A DNA stretch of 64,000 bases from Stomorhina lunata (taxonomy: Eukaryota; Arthropoda; Insecta; Diptera; Rhiniidae), in assembly GCA_933228675.1 (NCBI GenBank), contig OW121740.1, forward strand, positions 36,713,792 through 36,777,791, read 5' to 3'. The notes under the pieces were generated by a model. That model was not told the origin of the DNA and ran no database searches. It was given only the letters and a program-made list of their open reading frames with translations. The position numbers were made by a program, and so were the translations under genes. Shown here in pieces: positions 34,651 through 44,907 of the stretch. Numbering within the stretch: position 1 is the first letter of the stretch; every line of letters starts with the position of its first letter.

Positions 34651-36274
34651 TATTGACCTGAAATATTTTCCTTTGCTCTTGCAAAAAGCTATTAAATTAT
34701 GTTAAAATAATTATTTTGGCTAAATAAAAGCTAATATTAAGATAAACAAAAATGATTTCTTCTTTTAGTCCTCAAACCACTCTTACACTTACTTGGGACT
34801 ACCTCCTGCTTACTTTTGCTGTTCGTGTGGTAGGTCCCATAATTTTTGGTAATATTGAAATTTTCCTTTGAAGAAAAAAATCTAATTTAGTTTAAGTAAT
34901 TTCCTATCAAAAGTTTATTTTTCCTGCTCTTTTCTTAAGTTTTTTTGGGGAAATTCCTTTAGCCTGGAAAATTTTTATACATTGAGGAAGGGGTTGAAAC
35001 TTAATTGACCATAAAATGTTGTAACTGTATCGAAGACAAATGAAAGTAAATTTTCAAAACCGGAAATTTGGGTAATTCTTTAAATTTGAGTTATGGATAT
35101 TTTCTATTATATAATTCCACAAGAGGAAAATTTTCTTTTAATTTAAATCATCATCCCAACATGTGGCTATTTTCCCCTATAATATATTTAGCCTTATTAC
35201 GGTTGTCGAATATACGACTTCGACTAGGACAGTTAGTACTTGATTAATGAAATTGTATTGATGTTTTCTTTAATCTAGTACTAACTGTTGTAGTCGAAGT
35301 CATATATTCAACAGCCGTAATAAGGCTGATTGTCTGTATATATTTTTCACACCTGTTAAGTAATCACCATGTCTGTCTAGGTTTTAGACTCTAGAACAAA
35401 TAAAAAAACAATAAAATTTTGCTATATTATTATAAAAATTATACTAAATAGAAATTAATCAAATAATAGACTAGACCCTCCCAACTAACCAAAAAAACAA
35501 AATTCTTTTGTTTAATTTCTTTAAACAGAATTTAAAAAAAAAATTCAAATTCCTTCGATTTTGTTGCCACATGCAGAATCAACTTTTAAATGCCAAAAAA
35601 TACTGTATAAATACCAGAAAAGACAAAGGTGGCCCTTGGTCTTCAAAATTAAATAAGAAAAAGAGGAAACAACAAAAAAAATATTTAAAATTTCATGTTC
35701 AATGTCTCGAAGAAGAAAAATATACAAAAATTCAAATTTGAAATTCGTGTCATGCTCATACCAAATAAAAAACTCATGACGTCTTAATTTAAAAAGAACT
35801 TTTAGATGGTAGAGGCATACGTCAGTGTCTAAAATTCTATACAATGTTTAGGGTTATTTGCTAAATTAAAAATAAAACGAAATAGCATGAAATTACATAA
35901 AATAGACTCAAATCAATCAAACTCTGTAGGCATTAAATAAATTGCAGGTCTATAATTATAATCATTTACAGGTACATGATATTTTAATACTAAAGAATAA
36001 ATTTCAATATTTGAGAATTAAATGACTCCCCACCAAATTCTGAGAAAGAACAACTGGCAAAATCTAAATATTTAATACGACATTAATCTAGACAAAATCT
36101 TAAATGTTGTACCTTAAAATAAACAATTAATGAAATAAACAGCAAATACATTTGAACTAATACCAATACTAATGAAAAAACCGGAATTTATACCTAGACA
36201 GATAATAAGTATCAAACAAGTTATAAGCTAGTTATAATCTAGTTGAAAACTAGTAGCAAAATAGTAATAAACTA
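34651..36274. other. non-genic sequence between two 11-bp satellites
   Basis: No supported gene. It contains the hairpin at 35190-35327. Just before the mariner at 36275, degenerate words such as TATAAGCTAGTTATAATCTA and AAACTAGTAGC (36220-36265) look like the decayed edge of satellite H. Confidence 0.5.
35190..35327. repeat. hairpin with 57-bp imperfect inverted arms
   Basis: Arms 35190-35246 and 35271-35327 are reverse complements with roughly 50 of 57 matches (AGCCTTATTACGG, GACTTCGACTA and CAGTTAGTACT shared), around a 24-bp loop. The sequence is unrelated to the hairpin at 14814. It could be a palindromic MITE or a small-RNA-type foldback. Transcription cannot be judged. Confidence 0.9.
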
Positions 36275-37375
36275 TCGGGTGTTTTTTATTGAGGTATACA
36301 ACTTTAAGTTGGAATCACTTTTTTAACTGGCGGCCATTTTGTCAGCTGTCAAGTGATTAATATTTAGTTTGGTTTGCCATTTCATCATGAACAGGTTGAC
36401 AAAAGAACAACGCTTGCAAATCGTGCAAATTTATTTCGAAAATAATGGTTCAGTTCGCGAAGTTTACCGCAAGCTCCGTCCATTTTATGGTCGACATAAT
36501 CGTCCATCAGAGCAATTAATTCGGTTAACCATGGATCGTTTTCGCACTACGTTTAGTCCATGTGATAATACGCATCCGCAGTGACGTCGAACAGTGCGCA
36601 CCGAAGAAACAATTGCCGCGAGACCATGCAATGCGTCGTGATTTTGGTGTATGGGCCGAAAATGAGATTGATCTCGATGCTGATTTGTTCAGTGTGAGGC
36701 TCATTTTTGGTTGAATGGCTACGTCAACAAGCAAAATTGCCGCATTTGGAGTGAAGAGAATCCACATGAGACCCTTGAGACGCCATTACATTTACAAAAA
36801 CTGACTGTTTGGTGTGCTCTATGGGCTGGTGGAGTCATTGGGCCATACTTCTTCCGAAATAATGCTGGAGAGTCAGTTACCATAAATGGAGACCGGTATA
36901 GAGCCATGATAACCGACTACTTTGTTCCCCAATTGGATGGCATGAATGTGGATGAGTTGTGGTTCCAACAAGACGGCGCTACATGCCACACAGCGCACGT
37001 TACAATTGATTTATTGAAGGAATCATTCGATGAGAGCATAATTTCGCGGAATTTGACACTACTGGATTATTTTCTTTGGGGATATGTGAAGTCGCTCGTC
37101 TACGCCAACAAACCAGAAACGTTAGGGGACTTGGAAGCCAACATTCGTGGCGTTATTGCCAACATACGGCCCCATATGCTCGAAAAAGTAGTTGAAAATT
37201 GAACCTGTATAATTGGCTTTATTCGAGCCAGCCGCGGCGGCCACATGCCCGAAATCATATTTAAACATTAATGGCATAAAATTATCCTTCCAATAAAGCC
37301 AAATTGATGGACATTAAAACGATTTTCTTGTGTTTTATTTCAATTCGAAGTTCTATACCTCTAAAAAAACACCCA
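36275..37375 (+). mobile_element. mariner-like element with both ends, internally deleted
   Basis: The left end TCGGGTGTTTTTTATTGAGG and the reversed right end ATGGGTGTTTTTTTAGAGG form TIRs of about 38 bp that continue with GGTATASAACTT. TA precedes the left end. The length is 1101 bp, shorter than a full mariner of about 1.3 kb, because the coding region is deleted. It sits between the decayed edge and the main body of satellite H. Confidence 0.85.
36387..37202 (+). pseudogene. internally deleted mariner transposase (rosa-like)
   Basis: The start ATG at 36387 begins NRLTKEQRLQIVQIYFENN, the N-terminal helix-turn-helix. The frame hits TGA at 36582-36584, and about 60-70 residues that should hold the second DNA-binding domain are missing between about 36620 and 36630. 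A short deletion at about 36693 removes the first catalytic Asp, because the FSDEAHF-type motif is broken. The frame from 36711 covers NGYVNKQN, WCALWAGGVIGPYFF, FQQDGATCHTAH (second Asp, codon 36972-36974) and LDYFLWGY (third Asp, codon 37065-37067). Only 30 residues separate these two Asp instead of the 41 in the element at 4566, an in-frame loss of 11 codons. The copy cannot be active. Confidence 0.85.
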
Positions 37376-37389
37376 TTTAGTTACAAACT

Positions 37390-39127
37390 AGTTAGATCAT
37401 AGTCTAGTCTAGTCATAGTCTAGTCATATTCTAGTCATAGTCTAGTCATAGTCTAGTCATAGTCTAGTCATAGTCTAGTCATAGTCTAGTCATAGTCTAG
37501 TCATAGTCTAGTCATAGTCTAGTCATAGTCTAGTCATAGTCTAGTCATAGTCTAGTCATAGTCTAGTCATAGTCTAGTCATAGTCTAGTCATAGTCTAGT
37601 CATAGTCTAGTCATAGTCTAGTCATAGTCTAGTCATAGTCTAGACATAGTCTAGTCATAGTCTAGTCATAGTCTAGTCATAGTCTAGTCATAGTCTAGTC
37701 ATAGTCTAGTCATAGTCTAGTCATAGTCTAGTCATAGTCTAGTCATAGTCTAGTCATAGTCTAGTCATAGTCTAGTCATAGTCTAGTCATAGTCTAGTCA
37801 TAGTCTAGTCATAGTCTAGTCATAGTCTAGTCATAGTCTAGTCATAGTCTAGTCATAGTCTAGTCATAGTCTAGTCATAGTCTAGTCATAGTCTAGTCAT
37901 AGTCTAGTCATAGTCTAGTCATAGTCTAGTCATAGTCTAGTCATAGTCTAGTCATAGTCTAGTCATAGTCTAGTCATAGTCTAGTCATAGTCTAGTCATA
38001 GTCTAGTCATAGTCTAGTCATAGTCTAGTCATAGTCTAGTCATAGTCTAGTCATAGTCTAGTCATAGTCTAGTCATAGTCTAGTCATAGTCTAGTCATAG
38101 TCTAGTCATAGTCTAGTCATAGTCTAGTCATAGTCTAGTCATAGTCTAGTCATAGTCTAGTCATAGTCTAGTCATAGTCTAGTCATAGTCTAGTCATAGT
38201 CTAGTCATAGTCTAGTCATAGTCTAGTCATAGTCTAGTCATAGTCTAGTCATAGTCTAGTCATAGTCTAGTCATAGTCTAGTCATAGTCTAGTCATAGTC
38301 TAGTCATAGTCTAGTCATAGTCTAGTCATAGTCTAGTCATAGTCTAGTCATAGTCTAGTCATAGTCTAGTCATAGTCTAGTCATAGTCTAGTCATAGTCT
38401 AGTCATAGTCTAGTCATAGTCTAGTCATAGTCTAGTCATAGTCTAGTCATAGTCTAGTCATAGTCTAGTCATAGTCTAGTCATAGTCTAGTCATAGTCTA
38501 GTCATAGTCTAGTCATAGTCTAGTCATAGTCTAGTCATAGTCTAGTCATAGTCTAGTCATAGTCTAGTCATAGTCTAGTCATAGTCTAGTCATAGTCTAG
38601 TCATAGTCTAGTCATAGTCTAGTCATAGTCTAGTCATAGTCTAGTCATAGTCTAGTCATAGTCTAGTCATAGTCTAGTCATAGTCTAGTCATAGTCTAGT
38701 CATAGTCTAGTCATAGTCTAGTCATAGTCTAGTCATAGTCTAGTCATAGTCTAGTCATAGTCTAGTCATAGTCTAGTCATAGTCTAGTCATAGTCTAGTC
38801 ATAGTCTAGTCATAGTCTAGTCATAGTCTAGTCATAGTCTAGTCATAGTCTAGTCATAGTCTAGTCATAGTCTAGTCATAGTCTAGTCATAGTCTAGTCA
38901 TAGTCTAGTCATAGTCTAGTCATAGTCTAGTCATAGTCTAGTCATAGTCTAGTCATAGTCTAGTCATAGTCTAGTCATAGTCTAGTCATAGTCTAGTCAT
39001 AGTCTAGTCATAGTCTAGTCATAGTCTAGTCATAGTCTAGTCATAGTCTAGTCATAGTCTAGTCATAGTCTAGTCATAGTCTAGTCATAGTCTAGTCATA
39101 GTCTAGTCATAGTCTAGTCATAGTCAA
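37390..39127 (+). repeat. 11-bp satellite H (TAGTCATAGTC)n
   Basis: About 157 units, extremely uniform, with a single TAGACATAGTC variant near 37640 and TAGTCATATTC near 37425. It ends abruptly at TAGTCAAGTCTG. Unit length and array length are close to those of satellite G, although the sequence differs. Confidence 0.98.
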
Positions 39128-40135
39128 GTCTGTTTGACTATTCCCTTTGTCTACTTCAAGGTTAAAAAGTTAATTTTATAAACATCTCATTTGTATTATA
39201 TTATTTCCTTACATTAGGATTTAATCATAAAATTCTATAATATAACGAACTAATAAAATAGGAAAAACCAAAACAAAATTATAGATTTTATATAAAACTG
39301 ATAAAATCATCTGTGGCAAGAAAATTGGTAGTGATATCCCTATGGAATATTAAATATATTCGAGTGAGAACAGTTTCACTATTTTCTAACCTTCATCTTT
39401 TGTTATAATATTCCACATAATAAAAGTTAATATTTATAAAACATTCAACACTCTACTAAGCCACTCAAGCTTAAATAATGAACAGAGAAAATATTGTATG
39501 TAGAGGATATGAAAAATCTATAATAGCAAAGGGAAGAATAAAAATTATATTACCACAAAGAATCTAAGGGATTTTCCGACAACACTGTGAAGCAAGAAAA
39601 TGTCAAGAAGTACTATTTTCATACTTTTTCATAAGCTTGATGGTATGGTCTATTAGGTACACAAAGTTTATTGTTATCCAAAGAAACAGGGGTCAAGTAA
39701 CATGATGGCAAATTATTTTGTTGCCTTGTGTAGTGCAACAGTTCTTAGCATAAAAATTGAATAATGTACTTAGATTAAGTTTTAAGAGTCTTTTTTTTAT
39801 AAATTTCTATAAATAGATAATTAACAAAAAACTGTGGGTTGTAAATAAATGTCAAGAGGTACTAAATTTTTAATATTTCGTAATTTTATAAACAAAAAGT
39901 TTCTTCATTATTTTTTGTAGGTTTTAACAAATGGTCAAAAAGTTTCATGTTTTCTTTGTATTTACATCTAAATGAGACAAATTATGAATTGTAGTTTCTA
40001 CAGATATTTTTATCACCAGTGTTAACATAATCACATAATTTGTATTTGCGCCAGTGTTGACAATTTTTGTGAAAATTTTATCTTAATTGCAACATAATAA
40101 ACAATAACGATAAAAAACATATGAAAATTTCAACT
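39128..40135. other. A/T-rich sequence, no supported gene
   Basis: No convincing coding region, RNA gene or tandem array. Open frames are short and interrupted. Confidence 0.5.
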
Positions 40136-41520
40136 ACAAAAATATGACATTTTTGAAAAATTTTCCATAAAAGTAAGAAACTTTTGAAAAATTTCCTATA
40201 AAAATAAAAAATTTTTGAAAAATTACCTATAAAAATAAGAAATTTTTAAAACATTTCATATAAAAATAAGAAATTTTTGAAAAATTTCCTATAAAAGTAA
40301 GAAATTTTTGAAAAATTTCCTATAAAAGTAAGAAATTTTTGAAAAATTTCCTATAAAAGTAAGAAATTTTTGAAAAATTTCCTATCAAAATAAGAAACTT
40401 TTGAAAGTTTTCCTTTCAAAATAAGAAATTTTTGAAAAATTTTCTATAAAAATAAGAAATTCTTGAAAAATTTCCTATAAAAATGAGAAATTTTTGAAAA
40501 ATTTCCTATAAAAAAATCAGAAATTTTTGAAAAATTTCCTATGAATGTAAGAAATTTTTAAAACATTTCCTATAAAAATAAGAAATTTTTGAAAAATTTC
40601 CTATAAAAATAAGAAATTTTTAAAAAATTTTCTATAAATATAAGACATTTTTTTAAAAAATTCATAGAAATTTTTTTTTAAATTTTTGAAATTTTGAAAT
40701 TTTTGAAATATTTCCAATGAAAATAAGAATTTTTTTTTAAAATTTCCTATAAAAATAAGAAATTTTTTGAAAAAAAAATTTTTTTTTAAATTTCCTATAA
40801 AAATAAGAAATTTTAAAAAAATTTCCTATATAAATAAGAATTTTTTTAATTTCCTATAAATATAAGAAATTTTTGAAAAATTTCCTATAAAAATAAGAAA
40901 TTTTTGAAAAATTTCCTATAAAAATAACAAATTTTTGAAAAATTTCCTATAAAAAAAATAAATTTTTGAAAAATTTCCTATAAGAACAAGAAATTTTGCA
41001 AAATTTCTTATAAAAATAAGAAACTTTTGAAAAAATTCCTATAAATATAAGAAATTTTTGAAAAGTTTCTTATAAAAATAAGAAATTTTTGAAAAATTTC
41101 CTATAAAAATAAGAAAATTTTGAAAAATTTCCTATAAAAATAAGAAATTTTTGAAAAATTTCCTATAAAAATAAGAAAATTTTGAAAAATTTCCTACAAA
41201 AATAAGAAATTTTAAACTCTTTCCTATAAAAATAAGAAATTTTTTGAAAAATTTCCTATAAAAATAAGAAATTTTTTGAAAAATTTCCTATAAAAATAAG
41301 AAATTTTTTGAAAAATTTCCTATAAAAATAAGAAATTTTTAAAAAATTACTTATAAAAATAAGAAATTTTTGAAAAATTTCCTATAAAAATAAGAAATTT
41401 TTGAAAAATTTCCAAAAAAAAAAAGATTTTTTTTAATTTCCTATCAAAATAAGAGATTTTTAAAAAATTTTTAAAAATATAAGAAATTTTTGAAAATTTT
41501 CCTATAAAAATATGAAATTT
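40136..41520 (+). repeat. 31-bp satellite E, forward block
   Basis: About 45 units with TTTCCTATAAAAATAAGAAA and the linker TTTTTGAAAAA. It is more diverged than D, with homopolymer-length changes between 40620 and 40820. The core TTTCCTATAAAAA is a variant of the TTTTCTATAGAAAA core of satellites A-D. Confidence 0.92.
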
Positions 41521-41965
41521 TTTTTATAAAATTTCAAAAATTTCTTATTTTTATAGGAAATTTTTCAAAAATTTCTTATTTCTATCGGAAATTTTTCAAA
41601 AATTTCTTATTTTTATCGGAAATTTTTCAAAAATTTCTTATTTTTATAAGAAATTTTTCAAAAATTTCTTATTTTTATAGGAAATTTTTCAAAAATTTCT
41701 TATTTTTATAAGAAATTTTTCAAAAATTTCTTATTTTTATAAGAAAATTTTCAAAAATTTCTTATTTTTATAAGAAATTTTTCAAAAATTTCTTATTTTT
41801 ATAGGAAATTTGTCAAAAATTTCTTATTTTTATAGGAAATTTTCAAAAATTTCTTATTTTTATAAGAAATTTTCAAAAATTTCTTATTTTTATAAGAAAT
41901 TTTCAAAAATTTCTTATTTTTATAAGAAATTTTCAAAAATTTCTTATTTTTATAGGAAATTTTTA
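41521..41965 (-). repeat. 31-bp satellite E, reversed block
   Basis: About 14 units of the same repeat in reverse orientation (ATTTCTTATTTTTATAGGAA plus ATTTTTCAAAA). It directly follows the forward block with a junction at about 41515-41530. A minus-strand frame here (41799-42002) reads KISYKNKKFL repeats and is an artefact. Confidence 0.92.
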
Positions 41966-43451
41966 ATAAAATCTTAAAAAAAGTTCGAAAGTTTCTTGAC
42001 AACTTTTTTATTTTTAATTTATCATCAAACCCTCTTCAAACACCTCATATTTGTTGGACTCAAACTTCCTTTTAACGTAAATATAAATCATTGTGACTGT
42101 TTGTAAAACACACAATCCTTTAATACCCATCCTTTAATCTCATACTCTATCCTTTCTTTCCCAATCACTACATGTATGTATGTATGAGTGCTGTTATTAT
42201 TTGAAAAGAATTGTTTATTAATCATACGCTCAGTATGACCATAAATATTTTGCAAAAAATCTCTTTCCTCTTTTTTTCTCTTTTTAATTTGTCTTTGTTG
42301 TTTTGTCTTACAACAAATGTTTCTGTTGTTTTCAATAAAACATGAATACTAAATTAATTTATTTATGCAAAAGATGTTGTTCTTTTTAAGTCTTCAACTC
42401 TTAGTCTCATCATCCTTTAAGTCCTTGTGGGTTTTTGTTTTTCTTTTGTGTTAAAGACAAAATTTATCCTTTTGTAATCACAGTTTAAGCTCTATAATGT
42501 CAAAACTCACCGCAAGTGATGAGTTGCAGACAAAGGATTTACTTGGTTTTATATTCTTGTTAAGTAAAATGTCATAAAAGTGTGTGGTATTGAAAGGGAA
42601 TATTACGAAATATTTGAAAATTTAAAATGTTCAAACAAAAAAAATTATAAGAATTTCTGTAGATTTATTTTTATTTTATTAAAATTATTCGAAATTTTAA
42701 GTTTTTCAATGTCAATTGTTGGCTTTTATAAACTACAGATTTACATAGGAGTACAATTTTTTTTCAGAAATTTTGTAATTTTTTAATTCTTTTATTAAGT
42801 CATAATTAGAAAATGTTAATTTTGTTAACAAACAAGTTTGTCTATTTTAACCTTCGTCAATTTTTCATAATAGATTTACATAATTTGAATATCGTTTAAG
42901 ATGCTAACAATTTCTATTGAATTTAAGATATTTTAGCAACCTCATATATATATATCAATCATTCGAAAATACCATTTTTACATATTACCAATTTCTTTTT
43001 TTTTAAGCTTGAAAACAAATTTACCTTCACTCATCCTTAATCACATTATAAAAAAATTTTTAATGGGATTTCAAAATATGAATGACGCTTACCTGAAAAG
43101 AATAAAAAATAGTTCAGTATTAAATTTTGTAAAATTGAAAAAAAAAACTTAAATTTAATAATATCAAAATAAAAACACTTCGGTATTATTCCAAATCTTC
43201 TATTCTTTTATACCAAAGTTAAAAGGGTTTTTTTTTTAAACCTACACCTCCAACATACTCGAGCTGTCATGTCTATGTAAATCGAAATTCGAAATCGAAA
43301 ATCTCAAAATAAGTATTAAAAATGAAAGCAAAAAGTTAATTGTGAAATTTTTGCCAAAAATAAATAATTACATTTTTTGATTTGAAATTTTTTTCTAAGC
43401 TAGAAGGATAAAGCTAATAAAACAAATCTTTCATTATATTATTTTGTGATG
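41966..43451. other. A/T-rich sequence, no supported gene
   Basis: Nothing recognisable beyond a short ATGTATGTATG microsatellite (about 42172-42184) and a TA run near 42945. Sequence at 43407-43440 (AATAAAACAAATCTTTC) recurs at about 46225. Confidence 0.45.
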
Positions 43452-44079
43452 TGTTAGGAATATAAATATAATTTAAAAAGAAACTAGTGCTTTGTAACAT
43501 TTGCATGAAATTTATGTGCTATCCTTAGTAGATTTGGCGATGATATTTCATCCGAGCCATGAAGCGCCATGGTATCCGCCCAATACCGATCCCCGGCCAT
43601 ACCGACTTAAAAAATAAATTTTCATTAATAAAGCGGTTCACCTCACAACTCAGCTAGCCACTGGTTATTGAGTAAAAGCTATGCAAATAATGTATTTACG
43701 TATCCATCTGAGCATTTGGCCTTCCCATGTTATTCTACTAAGCAAAATAATTCAAACCTAATGTCACGAATTTTTAAGTTATCCGCCCCATTGTGGAAAG
43801 CAGCTGCTAGAAACTCTCTTCTCTACTATATAAGGCCGATGAACGATTATTGTTGAAACAATTTTAATTGAGACGCGTATAAAAGAACAGGGTGACTAAG
43901 AATATTTGTAAAGCAGTTTTGTGAAGTTTGTTTATAGTTTTTGTGAAAGCGTGTTTAAAGTGATTAACTCTAAAGTTAATAAAAGTATATCTTAGTAAAA
44001 CTACATAAAGTGTTTTAATTTTGTTTTCGGTTGTTTGCAAAATTAATTTCTTCCACGTTTTTAAAGGAAAAGCGTAACA
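43452..44079 (+). mobile_element. possible solo LTR of a retrotransposon
   Basis: About 630 bp starting TGTTAGG and ending CGTAACA, with inverted TGTTA/TAACA ends. A G/C-richer 5' part (43540-43620) is followed by TATA-like motifs (TATATAAGG at 43826 and TATAAAAG at 43878), then an A/T-rich transcript-end-like region with AATAAA (about 43979). The target duplication is not clear and no second LTR or polyprotein is nearby. The call rests on layout alone. Confidence 0.4.
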
Positions 44080-44149
44080 CTATGCTAATCAAATTTGGAA
44101 ACAAGAAAAATCGCTTTAAAATCGATTTATTATTTGATGTTAATCTCAA

Positions 44150-44790
44150 TGGACAGTCTTTCCCGAACTTCTTCTTATATTAACAGTGAAGCATAGGGCC
44201 ACAACCATCATTTATATCGGACAGTATTGCGAGATGTTAGGCATACGATATTTCATCAATAGTTTGCTACTTGCAACACCGTATTAGTTGATCTTATTTT
44301 CTTTCTAGAAAGTATATCGTTTCGACTTCCTCTCCCCTGTGAAGTCCTACGAAGCGCTTGTAGATCAATCTTGAAATTTGGCCTTAAAAGTGTGTGTCCT
44401 ATTCATCGACATTTTAGCAGAAATGCCTATATAGAAGAAGGGATTTCGTTTGCTTCGTTAAGCAGATCTTAAATTTTTATGCGATTTGGCCACCACATAT
44501 TTAGGATTTGTTGTAAGCTTTTGTTTGCAAAGGTTTGCAAGAGCATGTCGATAGTATTTGTGCGTTTCGCAACCATAATACAGGATGGACTTGACATTCC
44601 ACGTGTGTATTCGTAACTTTGTTGTAGTTGATATTTGCCGAGATTTTCAAATAGATCACTTATACGATATTCAATGTCCTAGTCGGCGCCACATCTTGTC
44701 CCAGATAATTGCACATCCAATAACCCTGTTTTAAACATTGCTGCGTGGCGACAGGTTTGTGCCATAGCGTATGTTAGAAAACCGGTTATA
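44150..44790 (-). pseudogene. LINE retrotransposon remnant, region after the reverse transcriptase
   Basis: On the minus strand decayed frames read NVKSILYYGCET (near 44600-44565), LQTFANKSLQQ (about 44540-44510) and MWWPNRIK (about 44500-44475). IGHTL follows (about 44390), then ALRRTSQGRGSRNDILSRK (about 44360-44300). This order (LLYGCETW-like, W.P..I, WIGHTLR, then a QGKRxRGRP-like motif) is the usual C-terminal region of a LINE ORF2. Several stops and frameshifts interrupt it. It may be the same family as the endonuclease remnant at 30570-32950, but the parts do not overlap, so this cannot be tested here. Confidence 0.6.
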
Positions 44791-44805
44791 TATAGATCAG
44801 ATATT

Positions 44806-44907
44806 AGTATAAAATCAGTGCAGTATGGGACAAAAATTGAAAATTTTAATTTTTGAAGTATAAAATCAGTGCAGTATGGGACAAAAATTTTAAATTTTAA
44901 TTTTTGA
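44806..44907. repeat. 51-bp direct duplication
   Basis: Two adjacent 51-bp copies (44806-44856 and 44857-44907) beginning AGTATAAAATCAGTGCAGTA. They differ at about three positions, in a GAAAATT versus TTAAATT stretch. It is a recent local tandem duplication. Confidence 0.95.

Noticed and set aside
35508..35844. Overlapping 77- and 99-codon frames on opposite strands
   Set aside because: Low-complexity Lys-rich or aromatic-rich translations of A/T-rich DNA, with no domain or start context.
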